Source: Gammaproteobacteria bacterium | Lineage (GTDB): Bacteria > Pseudomonadota > Gammaproteobacteria > Competibacterales > Competibacteraceae | Assembly: GCA_003562535.1 (NCBI GenBank) | Contig: PWUP01000141.1 | Span: 1 to 9,640 of the forward strand | Length of the DNA: 9,640 nucleotides | Direction of reading: 5' to 3' | Part shown: in pieces, positions 1 through 6,842 of the stretch | How the letters are laid out: each line of letters starts with the position of its first letter | Numbering within the stretch: position 1 is the stretch's first letter | Translations under genes and position numbers: made by a program | Notes under the pieces: model-generated | What the model saw: the letters and a program-made list of their open reading frames with translations, nothing else | What the model was told of the DNA's origin: nothing | Databases searched by the model: none

Positions 1-1
1 A

Positions 2-466
2 GGCTATGACGATATGGTACGGCTGGCCGCTAGTCTGGAACACCTAGCAGTAGAACGCAAAATCGAACTGGGCAGTTGGTGGCTGCAACGCTTGAAGCTT
101 AAAAGTGAGTCGGTACAAACCTGGCAGGCGTTAGGCCGACTGGGTGGCCGAGTCCCGCTGTACGGCAGCGCCCACCAAGTCGTTCCCAAAGAAGTGGCGG
201 CCGACTGGCTCGAACAACTGTTGCGTTTGGATTGGCACCGCATTCAAGCGGCCAGCCTCGCTGCGGTACTGCTCACCCGCGTCAGCGGTGACCGCGAGCG
301 TGATCTCGACCCCGAGTTACGTGAGCAGGTCGCTGAACGTCTGCGAGCGGTTAAAGCCTCGCCTAACTGGATCGAGATGGTCACCCGTGTGACCGAGTTA
401 GCCGCTGGCGATGAGCAACGCTTATACGGCGACAGCTTGCCGGTAGGGTTAAAGCTGCTGGGCTAA
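2..466 (+). CDS. Hsp70-family protein, C-terminal fragment (DUF3731-type tail)
   Basis: The frame is open from the first bases of the window, so this is the 3' end of a longer gene; the ATG at 14 is probably internal. The visible part of about 154 residues has a W-W-x-x-R-L segment near its start, a G-R-x-G-x-R-x-P-L-Y-G stretch, V-V-P-K-E-V-A-A-W-type helices, and ends in L-Y-G-D-S-L-P-V-G-L-K-L-L-G. I recognise these as the C-terminal region (DUF3731) of long Hsp70-like proteins of proteobacteria, which carry a DnaK-type ATPase domain at the N-terminus. That domain lies outside the window, so chaperone function is inferred from the tail alone. The gene converges on the minus-strand operon, with 87 bases between stop codons. 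Family assignment is moderately sure; the exact role of these paralogues is unknown to me. Confidence 0.65.
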   Translation, partial: GYDDMVRLAASLEHLAVERKIELGSWWLQRLKLKSESVQTWQALGRLGGRVPLYGSAHQVVPKEVAADWLEQLLRLDWHRIQAASLAAVLLTRVSGDRERDLDPELREQVAERLRAVKASPNWIEMVTRVTELAAGDEQRLYGDSLPVGLKLLG

Positions 467-497
467 GGCAGTGACTGCCGCAGCGTAATCATTCAGT

Positions 498-540
498 CCC
501 CTCTCCCCCATTTATGGGGGAGAGGGCTAGGGTGAGGGGG
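498..540. repeat. C/G-rich palindromic repeat between convergent genes
   Basis: A perfect inverted repeat pairs 499-510 with 515-526 (stem of 12, loop TTTA) and is followed by a CTAGGGTGAGGGGG tail. This C-tract/G-tract form belongs to a REP-like repeat that I know to be scattered between genes in many gammaproteobacterial genomes. It sits between two converging stop codons, where it could block transcription from both sides. There is no T-run on either strand, so it is not a standard intrinsic terminator. Confidence 0.7.
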
Positions 541-553
541 TAAGCTTTGGAGC

Positions 554-1321
554 TTAAGGTAGGGGGTCTGAATGCTTATGCCGCAGCACTAAGGTATCTC
601 CCCGTTGGTTAAGCTCAAACTCTGCCAAGGCATTCATACCCAATAGCACCTGCCGACCGGAACGCATGGCGGGTAAAATAATCGCCGCGACATTATCGAG
701 TTGCAGCTCGCCCACGCTGAGCCGCTGCAAGACAGTGGTGTAACCTACGGTGATACCGCTGGCGGTATTAATCTGTCGGGCTTGACCACGCCTCAACCCC
801 AAACGTTGCGCCAGTTCTTGGGACACGGCTACAGTGGTCGCCCCGGTATCGATCAGTAAATCCACCGCTTGACCGTTAATCTGCCCGGCAACAATAAACG
901 GCTGATTACCCTGACGTCGCACCACCAACTCGCGCCATTGGGGGCGCTCAGGAGCCTCAGTCACCACAGCAACTGAATCCGATGCACGCCGCGCCATGAC
1001 CAACACCCGACTTGGCCGTCGCTCACTGCCCGTACCCTCATGCAACATCAGGTAATCGTGCTCGGCTAATACCTGCCGCAATACGCTGGACAAGGGTTCG
1101 TCGGTCAGTTTTAGGGTGATGGAGGTCGTCAGATCGGTTTTCAGCTCGAACACCACGCCGGTATTAGCCGAGATCTCGGCGAGTATCGCGGTCACAGGCC
1201 GATCCACAGCGTCCACATCCAGACGCGGTTCTTGAGCGGATACTACCGTAGGCGCCAGCAACAGCCATAAGCCCATTAAGCCGCCACCAAGGCGACCGGG
1301 GTTCACTAAAGGGTGCAACAT
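554..1321 (-). CDS. Periplasmic retropepsin-like aspartic protease with N-terminal STN-like domain
   Basis: 255 residues. Residues 1-29 form a signal peptide: Arg10, a hydrophobic core LMGLWLLLAPTVV, and likely cleavage after VSA. Residues about 33-95 match the STN fold of secretins and TonB receptors (D-x-P-V-x-A-I-L-x-x-I-S-x-x-T-G, then I-T-L-K-L-x-D-E-P-L-x-x-V-L). Residues about 138-245 are a single retropepsin domain of the clan AA type: catalytic D158-T-G-A-T, a flap-like INTASG at 185-190, and the closing hydrophobic motif LLGMNAL at 226-232. Such domains act as homodimers, each chain giving one catalytic Asp; location would be the periplasm. The start ATG shares its A with the rimI stop (TGATG), which implies translational coupling and last place in the operon. 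The substrate is unknown. The protease domain is clear; the STN call rests on pattern and is less sure. Confidence 0.85.
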   Translation of the reverse strand: MLHPLVNPGRLGGGLMGLWLLLAPTVVSAQEPRLDVDAVDRPVTAILAEISANTGVVFELKTDLTTSITLKLTDEPLSSVLRQVLAEHDYLMLHEGTGSERRPSRVLVMARRASDSVAVVTEAPERPQWRELVVRRQGNQPFIVAGQINGQAVDLLIDTGATTVAVSQELAQRLGLRRGQARQINTASGITVGYTTVLQRLSVGELQLDNVAAIILPAMRSGRQVLLGMNALAEFELNQRGDTLVLRHKHSDPLP

Positions 1322-1809
1322 CAGCGACTCGTAGTGTAAGTTTGAGAGAGTTCCATCGCCATAATTAAGGCGTCTTCACGCCCATTGGGGGCAGGATAAT
1401 AGCGGCGGCGCACACCGACTTCGCAAAACCCGTTGCTGTGATACAGCTCACGAGCCACGGTATTGGATGGCCGAACTTCGAGAAATAGGGTTTGTGCACC
1501 ATAAACGCTGGCTAATGCCAGCAAATGATTGAGCAACCGTCGTGCTAAGCCGCGTCCCTGCCAATCGGGGGATACACAGAGATTGAGTAAATGCGCCTCA
1601 CCTGCGGCCACGGAAAGAATTCCATAGGCCACAACGTGACCCTGATGCTCTAAGACTTGGCAGCAATGCCCCACATTGAGACAGTCCTTAAATACACCTT
1701 TGCCCCACGGTGCGGTATAGGCGCGTTTTTCAATCCGTGCCACCGCCGCTAAATCGGCGGGCACCATCGGTCGCAGGCGTAAGTTGGACGCGGTCAGTCT
1801 GTTCATCAT
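1321..1809 (-). CDS. rimI: Ribosomal protein bS18-alanine N-acetyltransferase RimI
   Basis: GNAT-family enzyme that transfers acetyl from acetyl-CoA to the N-terminal alanine of ribosomal protein S18 in the cytoplasm. The 162 residues contain the N-terminal strand/helix RLRPMVPADLAAVARIE, then APWGKGVF as in RimI, the acetyl-CoA loop Q84-G-R-G-L-A, and the C-terminal block FLEVRPSN...ELYHSNGF. Glu111 and Tyr123 fall where the catalytic Glu103 and Tyr115 of enteric RimI lie, at a constant offset of 8. The protein is slightly longer than the usual 148-150. Two ATG codons stand in tandem (1809 and 1806); an AGGGG sits almost against the first, so translation may start at 1806. It follows the UDG gene by 9 bases and overlaps the protease gene by one. 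Confidence 0.93.
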   Translation of the reverse strand: MMNRLTASNLRLRPMVPADLAAVARIEKRAYTAPWGKGVFKDCLNVGHCCQVLEHQGHVVAYGILSVAAGEAHLLNLCVSPDWQGRGLARRLLNHLLALASVYGAQTLFLEVRPSNTVARELYHSNGFCEVGVRRRYYPAPNGREDALIMAMELSQTYTTSR

Positions 1810-1818
1810 ACCCCTGCG

Positions 1819-2571
1819 CTAGGACGCCGGAGTCTCGGCTGCAATGGCTTGAGCTAAACTGCGTTGTGCCAGTTGTAAGTCTTGCCAAGCTTTGGCTTTT
1901 TGCAGGGGTGAACGCAGCAAATAAGCGGGATGATAGGTCACAATCAAGGGACGACCTTGAAAACGATGCACGGTGCCGCGTAGCTTGCCCACCGGCGTTT
2001 GCGTTTCCAGCAAGGTTTGCGCGGCGACTCGCCCCATAATCAAAAACATGCGGGGTTGAACCAGCTCAATTTGGCGCAATAAATACGGCCAGCAGGCTTG
2101 GATTTCCTCAGGGCGTGGATCACGATTATCCGGCGGTCGGCTTTTAAGAATATTGGCAATAAACACCTGCTCACGGCTTAAACCGATGGCCTTAAGCATG
2201 GGATCGAGCAACCGCCCGGCACGGCCGACAAACGGCTCCCCGAGTCGGTCCTCGTCTGCACCGGGTGCCTCGCCGATCACCATACACTCAGCCTGACGAT
2301 TCCCTACCCCAAATACCGCACGGGTGCGGCTGGCGTGTAATGGACAGGCGGTGCATTGATCCACTTCGGTGATTAAGCGCTGCCATTGCTCGTCAACTGT
2401 GGGTGCTGCGGTAGCCGGTGGCGGAGCGGTGGCCTCCGTTGGTGCAGATTCGGGGTCAGGCGTCACAGTGGGGTCAAGCGCAGGGCTAAGCGCCGTCGTG
2501 GGCAACTCACGCCGCCGCCACACCTGAATGCCCATAGCCTGTAAATACGCCATACTGTCGCGAGAGTCCAT
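1819..2571 (-). CDS. Family-4 (Fe-S type) uracil-DNA glycosylase with HolD-like N-terminal peptide
   Basis: Removes uracil from DNA to start base excision repair. The 250 residues divide into a short conserved N-terminal peptide (1-24), a Pro/Ala/Thr-rich linker (about 28-58), and the catalytic domain. The catalytic domain has CTACPL (Cys73, Cys76), motif A GEAPGADED at 100-108, GEPFVGRAG, KSRPPDNRDP at 143-152, Cys160, and motif B YHPAYLLR with His214. Family-4 enzymes bind a 4Fe-4S cluster with four Cys; here the third is Ser144 (codon AGC), leaving Cys73, Cys76 and Cys160. The N-terminal YLQAMGIQVWRRR resembles the start of E. coli psi (HolD), and the gene sits directly before rimI as holD does there. 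The ATG at 2571 has an AGGGA 5 bases upstream. The catalytic family is sure; the peptide's role is inference. Confidence 0.92.
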   Translation of the reverse strand: MDSRDSMAYLQAMGIQVWRRRELPTTALSPALDPTVTPDPESAPTEATAPPPATAAPTVDEQWQRLITEVDQCTACPLHASRTRAVFGVGNRQAECMVIGEAPGADEDRLGEPFVGRAGRLLDPMLKAIGLSREQVFIANILKSRPPDNRDPRPEEIQACWPYLLRQIELVQPRMFLIMGRVAAQTLLETQTPVGKLRGTVHRFQGRPLIVTYHPAYLLRSPLQKAKAWQDLQLAQRSLAQAIAAETPAS

Positions 2572-2585
2572 CCATATCCCTTGAT

Positions 2586-3356
2586 TTAACTCATGGAATC
2601 ACCACGGCGGCGCATACGCTGCCAGCGACGCCAAACCATTAACGCCGGACCGGAAGCACCATAGCAAAATGCAGCGGCAAATAGGGTTTTAGGCGGATCA
2701 ATGGAAATAAACACCACCACTAAGACGACAAGCAGTAGGACGAAAAAAGACACCCGACCTTTAAAGTCGATGTCTTTAAAGCTGTAATACAGCACATTAC
2801 TGACCATCAGCCCCCCGGCGCTAATAGTCATCAGGAAAGCCAGCCATAAGACTTGCTCACCACTGATTCCCAAGCTGTGAAAGGCCCACACCATACCGGC
2901 CATCAGAGCCGCAGCGGGCGGGCTGGGCAACCCTTGAAAAAACCGCTTGTCGGCATGGCCAACCTGGGTATTAAACCGCGCCAAACGCAGCGCGGCTCCT
3001 GCCGCGTACACAAAGGCCGCCAGCCAGCCGAGTTTGGCAGGTACCCAACCGAGATCCGCCATACCGGACAGCGCCCACTGAAACATCAGCAAAGCGGGGG
3101 CAATCCCAAAAGAGACCATATCCGCCAAACTGTCGTACTGGGCACCAAAATCACTGCTGGTGTGGGTCATACGCGCAATGCGCCCATCGAGATTATCGAG
3201 CACCATCGCCACAAAAATAGCAATGGCGGCTACGGTATAACGGTCTTGAACCGCAGCGACAATGGCGTAAAACCCCGTAAATAACGCCGCTGTCGTGAAC
3301 AAATTCGGCAGCAGATAAATACCCCGATGACGGCGGCGTTTAGGGAGTTCACTCAT
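2586..3356 (-). CDS. pssA: CDP-diacylglycerol-serine O-phosphatidyltransferase
   Basis: Inner-membrane enzyme that joins serine to CDP-diacylglycerol, giving phosphatidylserine, the precursor of phosphatidylethanolamine. Counting from the ATG at 3356 (256 residues), it carries the complete CDP-alcohol phosphotransferase signature DG-x2-AR-x8-G-x3-D-x3-D: Asp57, Gly58, Ala61, Arg62, Gly71, Asp75, Asp79, with Asp54 before it. About six to eight hydrophobic segments span the chain, and both ends are basic (KRRRHR at the start, RRWQRMRRR at the end), as in the integral-membrane type II PssA rather than the enteric phospholipase-D-like enzyme. The start is uncertain: an in-frame TTG at 3365 would add three residues and has a GTGAG 8 bases upstream, while the ATG has no good ribosome site of its own. 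It lies about 20 bases after ilvC, an arrangement also seen in pseudomonads. Confidence 0.93.
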   Translation of the reverse strand: MSELPKRRRHRGIYLLPNLFTTAALFTGFYAIVAAVQDRYTVAAIAIFVAMVLDNLDGRIARMTHTSSDFGAQYDSLADMVSFGIAPALLMFQWALSGMADLGWVPAKLGWLAAFVYAAGAALRLARFNTQVGHADKRFFQGLPSPPAAALMAGMVWAFHSLGISGEQVLWLAFLMTISAGGLMVSNVLYYSFKDIDFKGRVSFFVLLLVVLVVVFISIDPPKTLFAAAFCYGASGPALMVWRRWQRMRRRGDSMS

Positions 3357-3378
3357 CACAGCCAAGCCGGTAGCTCAC

Positions 3379-4404
3379 TTAGTTTTTGCTCTTGTCCACC
3401 AAGCGATTAGCGGCAATCCATGGCATCATGCCCCGCAGTCGCTCACCGACTTGCTCAATCGAGTGTTCTTGACTGATGCGGCGCATCGCTTTAAGGGTTG
3501 GGGCACCCGCCTGGTTTTCCAGGACAAATTCGCGGGCAAACTGACCCGTTTGTACTTCCTTGAGAATGTTGCGCATCTCCGCTTTAGTGTGCTCAGTAAT
3601 CACCCGTGGCCCGCGGGTAATATCGCCATATTCGGCGGTGTTGGACACCGAATAGCGCATATTGGCAATGCCGCCCTCATAAATCAGATCAACAATCAAT
3701 TTGACTTCATGCAGGCATTCAAAATAGGCCATTTCCGGCGCATAACCGGCCTCAATCAGGGTTTCGTAACCGGCCTGAATGAGTGCCGAGACCCCACCAC
3801 ACAGTACCGCTTGCTCGCCAAACAAATCGGTTTCGGTCTCTTCACGGAACGTGGTTTCAATCACCCCAGAACGCCCCCCACCAATGGCACAGGCGTAGGA
3901 TAAAGCCAGGTCTTTAGCCTGCCCAGAAGCATTCTGAGCGATGGCAATCAGACACGGCACCCCGCCACCGTTCACATAGTGCGAACGCACGGTATGCCCT
4001 GGCCCTTTGGGGGCGATCATAATCACATCCATATCAGCGCGGGGTTCGATCTGATTGAAGTGAATATTAAAGCCGTGGGCGAACGCTAACGCCCCCCCAG
4101 TTTTAAGATTCGGTTCTACGTGTTCACGGTAAATCCGTGCCTGCTGCTCGTCAGGCGCCAGCATCATGACCACATCAGCAGCGGCAATGGCCTCAGCAAC
4201 GGGCTTGACCGTTAATCCAGCCGTTTCCGCCTTGGCCACGGAAGCCGACCCAGAACGCAGGCCGACAATCACCTGAGCAACCCCGGATTCTTTGAGGTTA
4301 TTGGCGTGAGCATGACCTTGAGAACCGTAACCAATCACCGCCACGGTTTTCTGTTGAATCAGTGATACATCCGCATCCTTGTCGTAATAAATCGTAAGAG
4401 CCAT
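3379..4404 (-). CDS. ilvC: Ketol-acid reductoisomerase (class I)
   Basis: Second step of branched-chain amino acid synthesis: Mg-dependent isomerisation and NADPH reduction of acetolactate or acetohydroxybutyrate in the cytosol. The 341 residues are the short class I length. The Rossmann motif GYGSQGHAHA starts at Gly25; the loop LRSGSAS (49-55), with Arg50 and several Ser, fits NADPH preference. His110, KGPGHTVR (133-140) and the metal ligands Asp193 and Glu197 (in DLFGEQ) and Glu229 and Glu233 (in YFECLHE) are all present. The start ATG has AAGGGGA shortly upstream, and the gene begins 15 bases after ilvH. Nothing is missing from the active site. Confidence 0.98.
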   Translation of the reverse strand: MALTIYYDKDADVSLIQQKTVAVIGYGSQGHAHANNLKESGVAQVIVGLRSGSASVAKAETAGLTVKPVAEAIAAADVVMMLAPDEQQARIYREHVEPNLKTGGALAFAHGFNIHFNQIEPRADMDVIMIAPKGPGHTVRSHYVNGGGVPCLIAIAQNASGQAKDLALSYACAIGGGRSGVIETTFREETETDLFGEQAVLCGGVSALIQAGYETLIEAGYAPEMAYFECLHEVKLIVDLIYEGGIANMRYSVSNTAEYGDITRGPRVITEHTKAEMRNILKEVQTGQFAREFVLENQAGAPTLKAMRRISQEHSIEQVGERLRGMMPWIAANRLVDKSKN

Positions 4405-4419
4405 AGTGTTATTGTCCCC

Positions 4420-4914
4420 TTAAGTACGTAATGCCTTGACGCCGCGAGCAATACCGGTAATTCCGGTGCGTGTCACCTCCAGCAGCTCGTCGCGGCCAAC
4501 GGCGTCCATAAACCCGTCCAGTTTTTCGCTGGTACCGGTGATTTCTACGGTGTAAGTGACTTCAGTGACATCGATGATGCGTCCGCGAAAAATGTCCACC
4601 AGACGCATCACCTCGGCGCGCTGCAATTCACCAACCGCCCGAATTTTGACTAACATGAGTTCACGCTCGATGTGAACCCCTTCAGTGAGGTCAACTAATT
4701 TGACCACTTCGATCAGCTTGTTCAACTGCTTAACAATCTGCTCAATGATTTCCGGAGTGCCATTAGTGACCAAGGTCATCCGCGACAGGGAGGGATCTTC
4801 TGTCGGTGCCACACATAAGGTTTCAATGTTATAACCGCGTGCTGAAAATAAATTGGCGACTCGCGATAACGCTCCAGATTCATTTTCCAGCAAAATCGAG
4901 ATAATATGACGCAT
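4420..4914 (-). CDS. ilvH: Acetolactate synthase small (regulatory) subunit
   Basis: Regulatory partner that activates the large subunit and gives it valine feedback. The 164 residues match E. coli IlvH in length. Residues about 4-77 form the ACT domain, beginning ISILLENESGALSRV; a second C-terminal domain follows, with RELMLVKI and IFRGRIIDVTE. Gly14, Ser17 and Asn29, whose changes relieve valine inhibition in E. coli IlvH, are kept, so feedback control by valine is likely. The start codon shares its A with the ilvI stop (TAATG), implying coupled translation and balanced subunit supply. Confidence 0.97.
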   Translation of the reverse strand: MRHIISILLENESGALSRVANLFSARGYNIETLCVAPTEDPSLSRMTLVTNGTPEIIEQIVKQLNKLIEVVKLVDLTEGVHIERELMLVKIRAVGELQRAEVMRLVDIFRGRIIDVTEVTYTVEITGTSEKLDGFMDAVGRDELLEVTRTGITGIARGVKALRT

Positions 4915-6659
4915 TAGACTAACACCATGCCTTCTTCGTGGGTGGAACGCATTGCATCACGTCCCGCAAGCAGCATTTCATTGTGGGCGCCACCGGCAGG
5001 AATCATCGGGAAGACATTTTCTTCGGGGTCCGTAATGAAATCCAAAAATACGGTGCGATCTTTCATAGCAAACGCCTCGCGCAAACTGGCCTCGACATCA
5101 CCCGGATGTTCGATTTTCATGCCCACATGACCATAGGCTTCGGCCAGCTTAACGAAATCAGGCAGTGCATCCATATAGGACATGGCGTAGCGTTTCTCAT
5201 AGAAAAACTCCTGCCATTGGCGCACCATGCCAAGATAACCGTTGTTGAGATTGACGATTTTAACCGGCGTATTGTATTGCAGCATGGTGGAGAGTTCTTG
5301 CAACATCATCTGGATGCTGCCCTCACCCGTCACGCAGGCGACATCGAGATCCGGACAAGCCAGTTTGCAGCCCATCGCCGCAGGCAAGCCAAAGCCCATG
5401 GTGCCCAGACCCCCAGAGTTAATCCATCGCCGTGGTAAGTCGAAGTGGTAATACTGCGCCGCCCACATCTGGTGCTGACCGACATCCGAGGTGACAATGG
5501 CATTGCCTTCGGTGACGGTGTACAACTGCTGCATCACGTATTGGGGTTTGATGATCGTATCACTGTGCTCATAGCTCAACGAGTCAATCGCCCGCCATTT
5601 ATCGATCTGCCGCCACCAACGCGCTAGGGCTTCTTTTTTCACAGGCTGTGAGCCTTCCTCACGGATCAAGCTGATCATGGCGCGCAACACATTGGCCACT
5701 GAGCCGACAATCGGCACTTCGACTTGGACGTTTTTGGCAATGGACGACGGGTCGATATCAATGTGGACAATGCGGGCATAAGGGGCGAATTTTTCCAAAT
5801 TGCCGGTCACGCGGTCATCAAAACGTGCCCCGATGGCAATCATCACATCGCAATCGTGCATGCACATATTGGCTTCATAGGTGCCGTGCATACCTAACAT
5901 TCCGACAAATTGCGGATCGGTGGCCGGATAGGCACCCAATCCCATTAAGGTATTTGTAACCGGATAGCCCAGCATCCGAGTCAGTTCAGTCACTTCTTTG
6001 GAGGCTTCACCGAGAATGGCGCCCCCGCCGACATAGACAATCGGCCGCTCTGCTTTGAGAATCAGTTTAACGGCTTTGCGAATCTGCCCCGTATGGCCTT
6101 TCAGCGTTGGGCTGTAGGAACGCATTTTAATATTATGCGGATAGTCGAATACCGTTTTGGCTGCGGTAATGTCTTTGGGCAGATCAACCAATACCGGCCC
6201 GGGACGACCGGTTGTGGCGATATAGAACGCTTTTTTAAGCGTAGTCGCCAATTCTTTAACGTCTTTAACCAAGAAGTTATGTTTGACGCAGGGGCGGGTA
6301 ATGCCTACGGAATCGACTTCCTGAAAGGCGTCATTACCGATCAGCTTGGTCGGGACTTGACCCGATAAGATGACCATCGGGATAGAATCCATAAACGCAG
6401 TGGCAATCCCAGTAACCGCATTGGTAACACCCGGTCCTGAAGTCACCAACACCACACCGGGTTTGCCACTGGCCCGCGCGTAGCCGTCAGCCGCATGGGT
6501 TGCCGCCTGTTCATGGCGTACTAATACGTGCTGGATATCGTTTTGTGCATGGATGGCATCATAAACATGCAGTATTGCTCCACCCGGGTAGCCGAACACA
6601 TAGTCGACGCCTTCTTCTTTCAGAGCACGGATGACGATTTCAGCACCGGTCAGTTCCAC
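4914..6659 (-). CDS. ilvI: Acetolactate synthase large (catalytic) subunit, GTG start
   Basis: Thiamine-diphosphate enzyme that condenses two pyruvates to acetolactate, or pyruvate with 2-oxobutyrate, the entry to valine, leucine and isoleucine. The 581 residues have the usual three-domain order: a pyrimidine-binding domain with catalytic Glu50 (VRHEQAATHAADGYAR), a central FAD-binding domain (about 190-345), and the diphosphate-binding domain with G445-E-G-S-I-Q ending in LNN at 471-473. Usual GDG is GEG here, a conservative change I have also met in related enzymes. QVPTKLIGNDAFQE (101-114) and MVRQWQ (478-483) are conserved channel segments. The start is GTG, not ATG, with AGGAG 9 bases upstream. 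It heads the probable operon ilvI-ilvH-ilvC-pssA-UDG-rimI-protease. The symbol could equally be ilvB, depending on naming. Confidence 0.97.
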   Translation of the reverse strand: MELTGAEIVIRALKEEGVDYVFGYPGGAILHVYDAIHAQNDIQHVLVRHEQAATHAADGYARASGKPGVVLVTSGPGVTNAVTGIATAFMDSIPMVILSGQVPTKLIGNDAFQEVDSVGITRPCVKHNFLVKDVKELATTLKKAFYIATTGRPGPVLVDLPKDITAAKTVFDYPHNIKMRSYSPTLKGHTGQIRKAVKLILKAERPIVYVGGGAILGEASKEVTELTRMLGYPVTNTLMGLGAYPATDPQFVGMLGMHGTYEANMCMHDCDVMIAIGARFDDRVTGNLEKFAPYARIVHIDIDPSSIAKNVQVEVPIVGSVANVLRAMISLIREEGSQPVKKEALARWWRQIDKWRAIDSLSYEHSDTIIKPQYVMQQLYTVTEGNAIVTSDVGQHQMWAAQYYHFDLPRRWINSGGLGTMGFGLPAAMGCKLACPDLDVACVTGEGSIQMMLQELSTMLQYNTPVKIVNLNNGYLGMVRQWQEFFYEKRYAMSYMDALPDFVKLAEAYGHVGMKIEHPGDVEASLREAFAMKDRTVFLDFITDPEENVFPMIPAGGAHNEMLLAGRDAMRSTHEEGMVLV

Positions 6660-6696
6660 GGCGTGAGTCTCCTCAAAGTCAATAGAAATTTAGACA

Positions 6697-6720
6697 ACTG
6701 ATTTACTAATTAAAACCAGT
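6697..6720. promoter_or_regulatory. Imperfect dyad in ilvI upstream region
   Basis: ACTGATTT (6697-6704) and AAACCAGT (6713-6720) form an inverted repeat with one G-T wobble around an A/T-only core apart from one C. It sits 38 bases upstream of the ilvI start and could be a regulator site (Lrp controls ilvIH in E. coli) or an RNA hairpin in the leader. No binding protein can be named from sequence. Confidence 0.35.
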
Positions 6721-6724
6721 CAGT

Positions 6725-6748
6725 AAAAAATGCCCGTATAAAACGGGC
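6725..6748 (-). terminator. Rho-independent terminator after dapE
   Basis: Read on the minus strand: stem GCCCGT, loop TTTAT, stem ACGGGC, followed by ATTTTTTA. It lies about 95 bases past the dapE stop and 65 before ilvI, so it separates dapE from the ilv operon. If the ilv promoter is the candidate at 6773-6801, the same hairpin lies in the ilv leader and could act as an attenuator. Confidence 0.85.
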
Positions 6749-6772
6749 TGTGTTGTCGCTTGCAACCTTAGA

Positions 6773-6801
6773 AACTTACTGACAAGTCGGGCAAACGTCA
6801 A
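6773..6801 (-). promoter_or_regulatory. Candidate sigma-70 promoter for ilvI
   Basis: On the minus strand TTGACG (6801-6796) is separated by 17 bases from TAAGTT (6778-6773). The -35 box is good (5 of 6) and the -10 box poor (3 of 6). Transcription would begin near 6766, just before the terminator hairpin. No clearly better promoter is visible between the terminator and ilvI, but the A/T-rich stretch there could hold one. Confidence 0.3.
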
Positions 6802-6842
6802 GTGATATGAACGGCTGGATTGGCAATCGGACTTATTTTTTG

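Noticed and set aside
2853..3284. Plus-strand open frame of 143 codons inside pssA
   Set aside because: Antisense to the phosphotransferase signature region; composition typical of a shadow frame.
5316..5330. GEG instead of GDG in the thiamine diphosphate motif of the acetolactate synthase
   Set aside because: Conservative acidic change that I have met in related gammaproteobacterial enzymes; not a sign of lost function.
4938..5438. Plus-strand open frame of 166 codons inside ilvI
   Set aside because: Antisense shadow of a highly conserved gene, His-rich and without family features.
6660..6842. Leader peptide for ilv attenuation
   Set aside because: There is no ATG or GTG on the minus strand with a run of Leu, Ile or Val codons in this region.
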